Shown piece by piece: positions 1 through 10,414 of a DNA stretch of 64,000 bases; within the stretch, counting starts at the first letter, position 1; every line of letters begins with the position of its first letter. This DNA comes from Calonectria ilicicola. Lineage: Eukaryota; Ascomycota; Sordariomycetes; Hypocreales; Nectriaceae. Under the pieces are notes generated by a model that did not search any database, had not been told where the DNA came from, and was given only the letters and a program-made list of their open reading frames with translations. Location: NCBI GenBank assembly GCA_020809705.1, contig CP085829.1, positions 5,022,001 to 5,086,000 on the forward strand, given 5' to 3'. The position numbers and the translations under genes were made by a program.

Positions 1-493
1 GCGCTCCGTCCACTGCATGTCTATGTTCAGCCTTTACATACCATTGTCCTAGATTTGGTGATCGTTAGCTAATTTGGGTTCGATAATGGCTGTACTAGCC
101 AATAATTTCTTTCGTTTTTATGTCACGCACGTACTAATTGATGCACCAACAACTGCGTTTGGTTAGTCGCATTGTGGGACAGGGTACGTAACTGTAGCCT
201 AAGCTTAGGGAAATGGGAAATGGTCTCAATCGAGGTGCACTGGCAGGCAAGTGAGGCCAAACATGGAGTTTCAATTGGCCCAGCATTTTTACTGTCAGCC
301 CCACATTGGAAATGGTCTCAAACCCAAGGATGAGTAAGCCAAAGCTGATGATGATATAAAATCGCGATAATGGACGTCAACAAAACAAGAAGCTTGCTCC
401 TTTACAATCGCATTTCACCGAAGATACTGATAAGACACCAATATATTGCTATTGGAAGTTTTGATATTTTGAACTCATCTATTTTGTTTTTGA
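1..493. other. Left edge, no gene recognised
   Basis: No protein family or RNA gene is recognisable here. An ATG at 370 opens a 57-codon frame that stops at 541-543. It could hold a first exon of the zinc-finger gene that follows, but I found no convincing donor/acceptor pair to connect it. Confidence 0.4.
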
Positions 494-1372
494 GATCGCG
501 GGGGCCCGGCCCTCGCGCTCTCAATTCAACGACAACGTCATGATCATCAATTAGCGAACAGTGGAGACAGCGTCTGGTCTTCACAATGTGTCGACATCTT
601 CTGTGACTACTGTTTGGCTTTTTTCGACCGAAAACACGAACACAAATGTGGTTTTGATACCCAAGATTCAATTTTTCCCGATATATCGCAACATCATTAC
701 GACAACGTCGAATCCATTGATCCATCCCTCATCTGGGGGAGGGCTCCCAATGACACTTGCTTAGATATGTCATCAGAAGAGGAACGGCGGTCTTGCACGG
801 TGCCTATAGATTCCGGGGACAGCATGCCAACTATAGACTTCAACACGTCCTCTGATACAATGTCCACTCCAAGTAAGGGATTTCGATCGCCAGAGCAGGC
901 TGATCTGATCACAAGTGATTCGTCATTTTTGAGCAGCCCCGCAACTAGTGAAGAACAGCGTGGATCAACATCACCACCGTTTAACTTACCGCGGGATGCT
1001 GTCCGTGATACCGATCAAGAAATGCACCGCAGGGGTCGATTCCCTTGCCTCTACGACGACAAGTGCAAAAAGGTATTCATGAGTGATAAGGACCGCCAGA
1101 AGCACTATATATTCAAAAGGCATAGGCCAGAGCTATATGGAATGGCCAAAGAAGCACCACAGGGTACAAACCAATGCGGGTGCGGTCTCATGGATCCTCG
1201 AGTTGACAATCATAAGCGACATGTGAAAGGATGCGACAACACTGTGATGTTGTTCAAATGTGCCGATGGACACTACAACGCGTCCAAATATGATCATTTG
1301 AAACACTTTGGGGACTTGAAGAATGGTTGTGGAAAAAAGCGTGGTCGTCCACCACGAGGGTTGCTGATGTGA
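494..1372 (+). CDS. C2H2 zinc-finger protein with AT-hook-like tail; 5' end unresolved
   Basis: Probable nuclear DNA-binding protein. The frame is open from 494 to the TGA at 1370-1372. It contains no ATG before codon 89 (770), yet protein-like sequence with a CxxC...HxH arrangement (CDYC...HEHKC) begins near 600, so a 5' exon is probably missing from this model. The C-terminal third shows a C2H2 finger (C-x5-C then H-x6-H around 1045-1125), a second cysteine/histidine cluster (QCGCG...NHKRHVKGC), a third region (FKCADGHYNASKYDHLKH...C) and a basic KKRGRPPRG tail resembling an AT-hook. The middle is Ser/Thr/acidic rich and looks disordered. This layout matches lineage-specific fungal finger proteins of unknown target. 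Certain: the frame and the Cys/His spacing. Inferred: DNA binding and nuclear location. Confidence 0.55.
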   Translation, partial: DRGGPALALSIQRQRHDHQLANSGDSVWSSQCVDIFCDYCLAFFDRKHEHKCGFDTQDSIFPDISQHHYDNVESIDPSLIWGRAPNDTCLDMSSEEERRSCTVPIDSGDSMPTIDFNTSSDTMSTPSKGFRSPEQADLITSDSSFLSSPATSEEQRGSTSPPFNLPRDAVRDTDQEMHRRGRFPCLYDDKCKKVFMSDKDRQKHYIFKRHRPELYGMAKEAPQGTNQCGCGLMDPRVDNHKRHVKGCDNTVMLFKCADGHYNASKYDHLKHFGDLKNGCGKKRGRPPRGLLM

Positions 1373-2016
1373 GGTGTCAAAGTACGGCTCCGGCCAATAC
1401 TCAAAGGTACGTTGAGCGGTGTTTTTATCCCTTCGCACTCAAAAGTGCTAGGCAGCATGAGTGGTAGGTCTCAGAGGGCAGGGGCTATCTTTTCTTGAGT
1501 TATGGTGATCTAGGGGAGAGGGAGGAGATGAAGGGATTAAGGCGCGTTTGGGCGTTCAGAAAGAGGAAACCGCTGCAAAGCATTAAGATATGAAGGCTGC
1601 AAAGCCAGGGCTTGGGTCTGCTTTATAATGTATTTTATAAAACTGAAAACACCACCAAAAAATAATAAAAATAAAAAATGCAACCGGAAACAAACGTCCA
1701 CAAGACACTATATGACATTTATGGGAACTTTACTTCAAACCCTTTTTAATTTGGCACAAAAAGGTTTCGCAAAAACTTATGTTGCTGTGATTTGAGACAT
1801 TCACAATAGTATTCCGGCTGCAACAAGGAGACCAAATTGCTTGCTACGTGTTTTCTAATTACTAGATTAAATAGAGTTGGTCAGTTAGCGATCGAAATGG
1901 CTTCGTGCAATATTGAAGTCCTCAAATGAAATCACACCTCAGCCGTAGCAATGCTGCCTAGAGGTCAATTAATTCACTAAAAGATCTGTATTTTTATCGT
2001 ATAAGACCCAACTAAG
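1373..2016. other. Intergenic, convergent 3' ends
   Basis: AT-rich spacer between the zinc-finger gene (plus) and the orphan 496-residue gene (minus). A-rich stretches near 1625-1680 could serve as 3'-end signals. No coding frame or RNA gene is seen. Confidence 0.5.
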
Positions 2017-3507
2017 CTATAAAGGACACAACCAACTAAGTCTAAGATGACCGTTATGTTTCTTTTTTCGCTTCTGGTACAGGTTTCCTAGTGGACACCT
2101 GACTGGAATCTTGCCATGGACACAAGTCCACAATGACTCGCCTTCATTCAATTGTGCGGAGCAAGGCTGTTTTTGATCTGAGCTCTGGGTCACACCATTG
2201 ACTTTAGCCACAATTTTTGCTAACAAGGCTTCTTGTAACCTTTCCCAACGGATGAGACCCGTTTCAGCGTTCTCCAATATCTTGAGCAAATGATCCGATG
2301 CAGGTTGGAAGCCAGGTTCTTGAATATGATAGAGATTTAATTTTTGTAAAACATGGCATGAGGGTATCAGACCCATATACCCTTGACGAGAACCGATGTC
2401 TGGGTTCTTCCGTAACATCCAAAGGCAGTCTGCGTCATCATCCTCAGTTGTCAAAACAATGTCAACGTAGTCGGACAGATCATTTAACTCTCTTATCGCC
2501 TTTTCAAATATTTCATGGAATTTCAGTATCATTCTCATGCCCTCGATATAAAACGGACTCAGTTCGTCTAATTGTGTTTTCCATTTCGTTATCATCTTGC
2601 GCAACTTCAATGATTGCTCAGGAAAATTTGGATCTCGTTCGAACTGAGTCGATACCAGCACAGAAGATTTCTCAAGAAGCTTTGCATACGATGTTCTTAA
2701 AAAGTTCTGAAATTCTGAAAAGGTACGAAAGTGTGGGATGGGTAATTTTCGAATCCCTCGACGGCTGGCTTTAGGGCTAGCTGCTTTCGAACATGTTATT
2801 CGGTCAATAGATGCCCAATATGTATAGTCAAGTTCATTCTTATAGAGCCAGTTATTGGGCTTTATCCCAAAATGCTTCGAATTTGAATTCTTTGGGATAT
2901 TAATTGATCTGCTCTCCCCTGTCAGCGCAGCAGTTGAGTGGCTGCCGTCTTGCTGTGAATTTTTATCGTTTTGAGAGAGTGGCACGTGGCAATAGAAATA
3001 CTCTAATTCGTCACCATCGAGTTTTTTGTGAGTGCTACTACTTGGACGCGCCCGTGCCTTCTTTGGTAAGATTTTGTTAGTTCGAGAGGCCGCGCCTGGC
3101 GTTGATAAATTGAACTGTCCGTCTGTTCTCAACATTAAAACAGGCCCCAAAGAAAGACCCTTCTTCTGGTGATATTTAGCACCAAGCTTGTTTGCATTAC
3201 GGCGCTCTCTCTGTCGCCGCGTCCATGTTTTCTCACTGCATGGTGATTTCCACGACTTCGAGCGCCCCGCATTGTGTTTCCATAAATCGGCTCTAGGCTT
3301 TGTAATTGGAAGCCGAATAACTTCGTCAACATAATGCTCGAATCCTGCTTTGCGATCTGTACTATCTCTTCTAGACTGGGGCCATCCGCCATCTTGATCG
3401 GGAATGTCTTCAACATAGGGCACTCGATTGGTTTTGTTATGCCCTTGTAATCGGGTATTGGTTCGTCGTATTGTTTGAAAACGTGCTAATCTCTTATCAA
3501 TCTGCAT
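2017..3507 (-). CDS. Orphan hypothetical protein, 496 residues
   Basis: A single uninterrupted frame from ATG at 3507 to TAG at 2017-2019. I do not recognise the family. The first ~170 residues are strongly basic (many Arg/Lys/Gln, consistent with nuclear or nucleic-acid contact). Residues ~260-360 look helical and well ordered (FRTFSEFQNFLRTSYAKLLE, then KMITKWKTQLDELSPFYIEG and a following EKAIRELNDLSDYVDIVL helix). The C-terminus is short, with cysteines and lysines (TCVHGKIPVRCPLGN). No signal peptide or membrane segment is visible. Length and the ordered centre argue for a real gene rather than a chance frame. It may be a lineage-specific protein, and a C-terminal intron that changes the last ~40 residues cannot be excluded. 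Confidence 0.55.
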   Translation of the reverse strand: MQIDKRLARFQTIRRTNTRLQGHNKTNRVPYVEDIPDQDGGWPQSRRDSTDRKAGFEHYVDEVIRLPITKPRADLWKHNAGRSKSWKSPCSEKTWTRRQRERRNANKLGAKYHQKKGLSLGPVLMLRTDGQFNLSTPGAASRTNKILPKKARARPSSSTHKKLDGDELEYFYCHVPLSQNDKNSQQDGSHSTAALTGESRSINIPKNSNSKHFGIKPNNWLYKNELDYTYWASIDRITCSKAASPKASRRGIRKLPIPHFRTFSEFQNFLRTSYAKLLEKSSVLVSTQFERDPNFPEQSLKLRKMITKWKTQLDELSPFYIEGMRMILKFHEIFEKAIRELNDLSDYVDIVLTTEDDDADCLWMLRKNPDIGSRQGYMGLIPSCHVLQKLNLYHIQEPGFQPASDHLLKILENAETGLIRWERLQEALLAKIVAKVNGVTQSSDQKQPCSAQLNEGESLWTCVHGKIPVRCPLGNLYQKRKKKHNGHLRLSWLCPL

Positions 3508-4822
3508 GTGGTATTCACTCGGATACTTGTTAGTATCACGAGAGAGATTGGCAAACGGACCACGGCGTGGTACTAGCTCGCACCAATCACACCCATCGCA
3601 CCGATGAGGACTTTGTCAAAACATCTCGATCAAATATTGTATAATGTCAGACGTTAGACGTAACTTAAGCAGATCCATTGGCGTCCACGTCAGATCGCCG
3701 TACATCAAAGTCTCAGCTTCCAACCAGTTGGCATTTTTTTGTTTTTGAATCATTAGAAGTTGCTGTAGAGCTGGTAATCAGAAATCTCAGTTCCAGCTTG
3801 TTCAAATATAGTCTTTCGTCCTTTAGCCTGAACTGCCACAGAACCGGATAGAGGCTCGGGTCAGAATAAAGTTCCAATGATTCGGCATTTTTTGGGTTTG
3901 TATCATTAGAAGTTGCTGTAGAGCTGGTAGAGTTTATCGGAGTCGGGGGTATTCTCACTAACCCTCTCTCCCACTTACTCTCCCACTTTCTTAGGGTATT
4001 TGAATTTATGTCGCCCCGGCCGCCCGAGCCAAAGGGAGCTCTCGAACGAGGGCGGGTCATGATGGATAATGATATTTAGACGATACGGCAACGACTGGTT
4101 CAGATCAAATTTGGCAAAGGCCACCCATACAAAGTATTTATACGCCCGAGCCAAGCGAACTCGTCAAAAGGTCTGCCTAAGGAGATTGCCTTAGCAATAC
4201 GCACATTGAGACCATTACCCCGCTCTTGCCTCATGCACCCCAACTCCAATTGCGAGCCATGTCAGACGCCACACTGCGGCAGATTCTGACGTTCTCCACA
4301 TACGCAATGAATAAATTTTCATGAAACCCTTCGTTTTCGTATCAAAATCTCACTAGCGAATGCTTCATGAAGTGGCTAGTCTTAAATGGGTTTACATTCT
4401 TTGTGCGACCCTAACAACTTTCTAACAGTATCAGATTGGTTGTATTGCAATAATTTCCACCCCTCAGGAAAGTAAATAAAAGTCCATATCTAACTCAAAT
4501 TCAACCATACAGTCGCCGGCTAGCCTAACCCGGCTGGGCAAAAGTTTTAGTTACCACCACTGAGGGTAGCTATCCAAATCGAAAACAGTCATGTTGCCCG
4601 ATAAATTTCGCGGCTTGGTCATTTAGTTAACTTCAAATATTCGCATTACAGCATTGAAGCCAGTCTCATTTCTGGGGTAGCTAATCCGAGATATCAAATA
4701 CGTTACAAGTGATTTTAACCAAATCGCTTCATTAAACTTGGTTGTCTTGTGGATAGACATCATGGTCAAGTACTAGCACTAACTTCATCTTGCTCTAGGA
4801 AAATCCATTTGCTCGTCCTGAG
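3508..4822. other. Intergenic with a direct repeat
   Basis: Spacer between two minus-strand genes. A minus-strand open frame at 3713-4060 exists, but it is low complexity, is built partly from the direct repeat described separately, and has no recognisable domain. Apart from that repeat nothing is seen. Confidence 0.5.
3730..3929. repeat. Direct repeat, two ~46 bp units
   Basis: Units at about 3730-3776 and 3884-3929 share a perfect 28-bp core (3749-3776 and 3902-3929) preceded by a similar GGCATTTTTT run. The offset is 153 bp and the intervening sequence is not repeated. It could be a local duplication or the ends of a small non-autonomous element. There are no terminal inverted repeats that I can see. 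Confidence 0.7.
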
Positions 4823-6552
4823 CTATTCTTCATGCGTGGTAGCTTGAGTCTCTATAACCACCTGCTTTTGTTTCTCTAAATCTGATGGAAGATTACCAAG
4901 AGCACGGTCACCAAACATAAGATCAATTTCCTCAAGAGACAAGCCCTTTGTCTCCTTGAAAAAGAAGATTAGAATAGGCAGAGTCACTACGAGATTCCAG
5001 GCTATCACTGGTTAGATACAATTCATTAGACGGGGTTGAGATACTCACCAACGAATAAGAAGTAAAATTTCCAACCCAATTCCTTTAGTCCATAAGGGCT
5101 AACCTGAGCCCAAAAAGTAGCGACAAGCCAGTTGCCAATGCCAGTTGCAAAAGCACAACCTTTTGCTCGGATCTGATAAGGCATGACCTCTGACATGTAT
5201 GTCCAGCTCACTGGGCCATATGAGAACGAAAATATTATTGTGACGGCAAACAAAAATGCCACACCGGCAATGCTGAGACCATGGTTTTCACCGCTGGTAT
5301 TCTGGCTGTTGATAGCACTTTCGCAGATCAAGGCAATAGTAATGGCAATGATTCCATAGATGAGTGGCTTTTTGCGTCCAATTCTATCGGACAGGAATGT
5401 GATAAAAATCAGGTCTGTCAAAAGTCAGCACCTCCATCCTAATTATTAAATGTCGAGTTGAAAGCTTACTGGCGATGGGCCCGCAGCAGTTATAAATGCC
5501 AGCCACCAGCAGTTTGGTCTTTCCAGTAAATCCCAATGCCTCGTACATGACAGTTTGGTAATAATTGATGACATTGATGCCCGTAAATTGCGTAAAGACC
5601 TGTATCAGTACTCCAAGAGTAAGTCGGTTTCGCCATTGGGGTACTTTGAACATGATAAGCCAGCCTGGTGCTGTTGACGCCTTTTCGGCATCGATTGTAA
5701 TTTTGATCTCCTGAAATTCAGCCTGGATCCAGTCCTCATTGGTTCCATCATAATGAAGTTTTCGAAGAATTTCCATGCCTTCTTCCAGTCGGTCAGTCGC
5801 GATGAGGTGTCGTGGAGACTCAGGGAGCCACAGCATTCCGAAACAAAGCAACACGGATGGGAGGGCCTGGAAAGCGAGAGGAAATCTCCATTGGAAAGAA
5901 GAAGAGTCTGGCATATGATGGCTACCGTAGCCAACCCATGTGGACACAATGAACCCGACGCCAATCATCTGTTGAGCGAGACCGACGATGAGGCCTCTAA
6001 TTTTGGGATTGGCACATTCAGATTGGTACACGGGAACTTGGACATGTCAGTTTCAACCTAGTTACTTAAGTAGAAACACGTACCACTCATGGAAAGCAGC
6101 CCGACAGCGAATCCAGCAATGATGCGACCGATGAGCATCATGGACAAACTTCAACCCTGTTAGTTTTATGACACAACTCCCCAAACGCCTTCACTTACTG
6201 ATAAGCCGCTGCCTGCAACACTGCGCCGACAGTGCAAATGAGGGCACCGATACCGATTGTCTTGCGTCAACCATATTTGTCCATAATGACACCTCCGAAG
6301 AGAGCACCAAAAACTGCGCCTCCATTGAATGTAGAATTAATGGCGCCGATGATGGGGGATGTTTCGGTGGTTTTGAATTCATTTAGGAAGTTTTGTGAAG
6401 CAATGACGTCTGTCATGACACCAGAGTCATATCCAAATAAAAATGAGCTGTGGGATATAGTCAGCATCAGGGTTGACAAGTGGGAAACCAAGTAAAAGTA
6501 CGCACCCGATGGCTGCAAAGCAAGCCAGGCCGATGCTGTAGGCTTTCCCCAT
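4823..6552 (-). pseudogene. MFS sugar porter with one in-frame TGA
   Basis: Major facilitator superfamily hexose/oligosaccharide permease of the plasma membrane. Six exons join in phase: 6506-6552, 6199-6447, 6084-6148, 5470-6036, 5049-5414 and 4823-5007, giving 492 codon positions before the stop. Family marks are FLFGYDSGVM in TM1, GRIIAGFAVG, VPVYQSE, PESPRHL, QFTGINVINYY in TM7, SDRIGRKKP, and FKETKGLSLEEID at the C-terminus. The defect is a TGA at 6267-6269, exactly where the sugar-porter loop motif D-x-x-G-R-[RK] needs Arg (seen as DKYG-stop-RKTIG). A single CGA-to-TGA transition would explain it. All splice sites and the rest of the frame are intact, so inactivation is very recent, strain-specific, a sequence error, or tolerated by readthrough. 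Its neighbours suggest plant or chitin-derived sugars, but the substrate cannot be read from the sequence. Confidence 0.85.
6267..6269 (-). other. In-frame TGA inside the MFS transporter
   Basis: The stop lies between TM2 and TM3 in exon 2, replacing the first basic residue of the signature loop. The next codon is CGC, not the CTA that favours programmed readthrough. No intron with a good donor and acceptor removes it. Confidence 0.85.
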
Positions 6553-8068
6553 ATTGAAAGCCAGCACCCTAGTGAGAGAATCGTTGGGTTGGGTATCGGA
6601 ATACCAAACAATGGGTATAAACAGATGTGAGAGTTCCAATTGAACAACTTTCAGACGAGTGTGGAATCCCTGTAGTATGAGGGCTGGAGGTATTTGTATT
6701 TAATTGAGCCACTTCATTATATTTCCAGGGCCATTCGCAACGCAAGTTCTGACTCTTTGATAGACCCACCAGGCCAACTCCCCGGGGGGTCCCCATGGGC
6801 ATCTCCGCAGAGTCGCGTTACTCCTATACGTACTGGAAAACATCACGCAAGACTTGTCTCTTGATCTTCTAATCCACAAGCGAGTCTCTGATAGGCAAGG
6901 CACACGACAGACGGAGGACGGGCCGTCTGTCAGACTACGGGCGATCTTCACCGTCCCAAGCCACCATCAGCATAGACGAACGCCTCCTGGTGTGTTCCTG
7001 GGACTCCCGTAGGGTGATTGACGATGGAACCAGACATCTGGGACGATGCCCTCCTCCACGTGGTCTCCGGTAACGCCCGACAGGTCACCATCGCCGGTTA
7101 AAGAGGCAGAGGTATTCACTCGGCCTATGAGAGCACCAAGTTTCGACCGAAGCGGCGAATTCAACGCCACTGCGGCTTGGTGGCTTCGAATCCAGTGCTG
7201 GGTCGGTTGCAGGGGTGGCTGCAAGAGCCGGTCCACGATCGTGAGCTGACAGGACCGCTTACAACCAGGTCCGGTACGGTGGGTACTGCGGCGAGACGGT
7301 ACTGGAAGTGACAGCTACCACCGGTTAAATGCAACCCTCCCCGGTCCATCTTGATCGATTGGCACGATATGAAGCGATTGCTTGCCCAATACCCAATTTC
7401 GCCTCTGATGATCTTGGAATGATGGGTCTCTGCTGGGTCAAGAGGTAGCAAGGGACTTATGCGAGGCGACCACCGTTGTCAATTCTTTTTCTCGTATGAG
7501 ACATCGGCCGGTCACGATCATCTACTCGAGGGGTCAGCTTAACAGTTAGACCAAAAATACTCGCAGTAACCCAGAGCACCCCTGCCACTCAAGTCCACAT
7601 CGGGCTATGGCCTGCCCAAGATCAAAAAGCAAACCATGGCTTCACTTGCATTTCATAGGTGCGTGCCCAATTCCGTGCAGGGGCGCACATGCGAGCCGCA
7701 AACCGGTCCGATTATTCGCGATTTGGCATTCTTACTAGGGGGTGTCATGAGATGGAGTCATGAGAATGCTGCAAGCCATAGCGGAATTGATGTCGATCCT
7801 CACTGTGATCAAGCAAATGCTATTTGCACTCTGAAAATTCGAGGGCACAGTAGGGCCACCTATACTGCAAACCAAAAATCCATGTGACATGTTATTGCTT
7901 GTTGGCAAATCATCATATCTTATTGAGCTTGAGATTTTGCATGTAGTGACATCTGTTACTGACTGCTCAATGGTGGGCAAATCAGAATGGTAGTTATCAA
8001 TTAAAACATTTATTCTCTCATACTTCATTTAATCATTCAGGGCGAGCCCTTTACAAACTTAGTGCGAT
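6553..8068. other. Intergenic, 1.5 kb, nothing recognised
   Basis: Lies between the transporter promoter and the 3' end of the alpha-xylosidase gene. Several short frames exist on both strands (for example 7636-7887 plus and 7161-7451 minus), but none shows a domain or a protein-like pattern. Confidence 0.45.
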
Positions 8069-10414
8069 TTACAAGGACTCAATGGAGACAGGAGCATCGC
8101 CCTCCAGCTCTCGGCCACTTTCAGTGACTTTGAAGTCACCCGCCAAACCATCTGCTCCTCGAAGTTTGCCATCCTCGCCGACAATAAGCTCAGCAATAGT
8201 CTTGCCTTCGCCATTGACTACAGTTGTCTTTGCACCAGGGACAGTCTGATATAGCGCAACTTCAACATCTTTTCCGTAATCGTACGCAGCCCCAACCTCC
8301 TTGCGGTTGCCAAGGACAAGGATGGTATTTTCGCGCACATAGAGCGGTAGTGTACCAAAGGCATGCTTTTCCTTGAACCAACCAGGGCCAGTCTTGACCT
8401 CATTAGTAAAGTACGAGGTCCACTTACCCTTTGGCAAGTAAAACTCAACCTCATTCGACTCTTCAAAAACGGGAGCCGCAATTAACTGTGATCCTACCAT
8501 AAATTGGCGGTCAAGGTACCATGCGGTCGGGTCTTCAGGGAATTCGAGTGCGACGGAGCGCAGTGACATGGGGATGCCTCCCGCAATCGATTCTAGAGCT
8601 TGGGCGTAAATGTATGGCATCAATCGAGTCTTCAGCGCAGTCCATTTCGCTAGAGTCTTTGAGCATCCCTCCTCAGTCTCATCATCATCGTCCACGGTCC
8701 AGGGAACGCGATACGAGTTGCTACCGTGCAAACGGCTATGGCTGCATAAGAGGCCCATCGCTACCCATCGCTTATAGATCCACGGCGGAGGACGTCCTTC
8801 AAAGCCACCGATATCGCAACTCCAGAACGAGTAACCACTAAGGCCCATGGAGAGACCACCACGGACAGACTCGGCCAGGGCTTCAGGAGTCGACTCACAG
8901 TCGCCACCCCACACCAGGGGGAATCGCTGCGTACCAGCACAAGCAGCACGAGCGTACAGCACAGCTTCATCTTTGCCATATCGCTTCTGAACGGCTTCAT
9001 AAACAATCTTGTTATACCAAAACGCATAGTAATTGTGCATCTTGTGAGGGTCCACGGTGGGGTCATGCCATTGAACGTCGAGGGTCGGAATGCGCTCGCC
9101 AAAATCTGTCTTGAGAGCGTCGACACCTTTGTCGAACAGACCATTGAGGCATTCAACATACCAAGCCACAGCCTCGGGGTTGGTAATATCCACGAGGCCC
9201 ATACCGGCTTGCCACAAATCCCATTGCCAGACATCGCCGTTCTTGCGTTTCAACAGATAGCCACGCTCAGCCGCATGCTTGAATGCAGCACCATGCTGAC
9301 CAATGTATGGGTTGATCCAGACGCAAACCTTTTTGCAAAGGCCGCTCTCCTTGAGACGAGCAATTTGTGCCTTGGGATCGGGGAATCGTTCGGAATCGAA
9401 GACAAAGTCGGTCCAGGTAAAAGCTTTCATCCAGAAGCAATCGTAGTGGAAGACGTCGACGGGGGAGCCGCGGGCCTTCATGCCCTCAAGGAACGAATTA
9501 ACAGTCGCTTCATCATAATTGGTGGTAAAACTAGTCGTCAGCCAGAGTCCAAAACTCCAGCTAGGGACCTTGTTGGCTTTACCAGTCAGAACAGTATATC
9601 TGTGAAGGACTTCCTTGGGTCCTGTGCCGTAGATGATGTACATCTTCAGACGCTGGCCCTCGACAGCCGATTGGACACGAGTAGTCCGCTCGCTACCAAT
9701 TTCCATCTCGATCCGACCAGGGTTGTCAATAAAGACACCATACCCACGGTTGCTCATCCAAAAAGAGATGTTCTTGTAAGCTTGGTCACTGGATGTGCCG
9801 CCGTCGGAATTCCAAAGCGTAACCTGCTGGCCAACTTTGTTCCAAGCGCCGAAGCGTTCGCCAAGGCCATGGACTGACTCGCCGACGGAGAGCGTTGTCT
9901 GAAAGAACATGTAATGTTTGAAGTCGCGAATGTCGCCAAGCTGCATGGGCGTGCTCGGCGACGGCGAGTAAGCAAAGCCAGTGCTGCGGTTTCCGAGGGT
10001 TGTGAGGTGCTTGGAGCCATCGGTGCTGTGGAATTTGATTTCAAAGTTGTGGGAGTCGGGATGGATTGTAGCCGACAAAGAGCCAGACTGCAGTGTTGTA
10101 CCCTTGTCGCTCTTGATAATCTGACCCTGGACGGTGGGCTTGCCATCCGGGAAGAGGTCAAAGTGAGGTCCCTTGTTCTGGGTGCCAGCCCAGTGGGTTG
10201 ACTCGATGGAAATGATGCCGTCCGTCTCGGCTCTGATATCAAGGGTCAGCGTCGGCTGGTTGAGCGTGTCGCCGCGAGAGCGAATGTGCTTGACCGGGCA
10301 TAATAAGCTCAGGGCCTGCTGGTCCTCGGAGGGGGTAATCTCGTAGATGTCTTCAGCGTACTCGGTGCGGATGCCCTCGGCGGGCAGCCACATGCCGTCG
10401 CGAAAACGCACCAT
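8069..10414 (-). CDS. GH31 alpha-xylosidase
   Basis: Glycoside hydrolase family 31, YicI-type, 781 residues in one exon. It releases alpha-linked xylose from xyloglucan oligosaccharides or isoprimeverose. The N-terminal beta-sandwich (~1-270) is followed by the (beta/alpha)8 barrel. The nucleophile Asp437 sits in KTDFGERIP and the acid/base Asp505 in WGGDCES, 68 residues apart, close to the spacing in bacterial YicI. The C-terminal beta domains run from about 650. No signal peptide is visible (MVRFRDGMWLPAEG), so the enzyme is probably intracellular and acts on imported oligosaccharides. The start is the first ATG and matches family N-termini. It is divergent from the secreted GH3 beta-glucosidase and shares its 1-kb promoter region, suggesting joint use in xyloglucan or cello-oligosaccharide breakdown. 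Alpha-glucosidase activity cannot be excluded. Confidence 0.9.
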   Translation of the reverse strand: MVRFRDGMWLPAEGIRTEYAEDIYEITPSEDQQALSLLCPVKHIRSRGDTLNQPTLTLDIRAETDGIISIESTHWAGTQNKGPHFDLFPDGKPTVQGQIIKSDKGTTLQSGSLSATIHPDSHNFEIKFHSTDGSKHLTTLGNRSTGFAYSPSPSTPMQLGDIRDFKHYMFFQTTLSVGESVHGLGERFGAWNKVGQQVTLWNSDGGTSSDQAYKNISFWMSNRGYGVFIDNPGRIEMEIGSERTTRVQSAVEGQRLKMYIIYGTGPKEVLHRYTVLTGKANKVPSWSFGLWLTTSFTTNYDEATVNSFLEGMKARGSPVDVFHYDCFWMKAFTWTDFVFDSERFPDPKAQIARLKESGLCKKVCVWINPYIGQHGAAFKHAAERGYLLKRKNGDVWQWDLWQAGMGLVDITNPEAVAWYVECLNGLFDKGVDALKTDFGERIPTLDVQWHDPTVDPHKMHNYYAFWYNKIVYEAVQKRYGKDEAVLYARAACAGTQRFPLVWGGDCESTPEALAESVRGGLSMGLSGYSFWSCDIGGFEGRPPPWIYKRWVAMGLLCSHSRLHGSNSYRVPWTVDDDDETEEGCSKTLAKWTALKTRLMPYIYAQALESIAGGIPMSLRSVALEFPEDPTAWYLDRQFMVGSQLIAAPVFEESNEVEFYLPKGKWTSYFTNEVKTGPGWFKEKHAFGTLPLYVRENTILVLGNRKEVGAAYDYGKDVEVALYQTVPGAKTTVVNGEGKTIAELIVGEDGKLRGADGLAGDFKVTESGRELEGDAPVSIESL

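Noticed and set aside
614..616. TTG at 614 as start of the zinc-finger gene
   Set aside because: The protein-like frame continues upstream and nuclear fungal genes rarely start at TTG; a missing 5' exon is more likely.
3713..4060. 115-codon minus-strand frame
   Set aside because: Built partly from the local direct repeat; no domain, low complexity.
6267..6269. Repeat-induced point mutation as cause of the transporter TGA
   Set aside because: A CGA-to-TGA change is in CpG, not the CpA context, and the rest of the gene shows no excess of transitions that I can see.
9035..9877. 280-codon plus-strand frame opposite the GH31 gene
   Set aside because: Antisense shadow of a strongly conserved gene; no domain and implausible composition.
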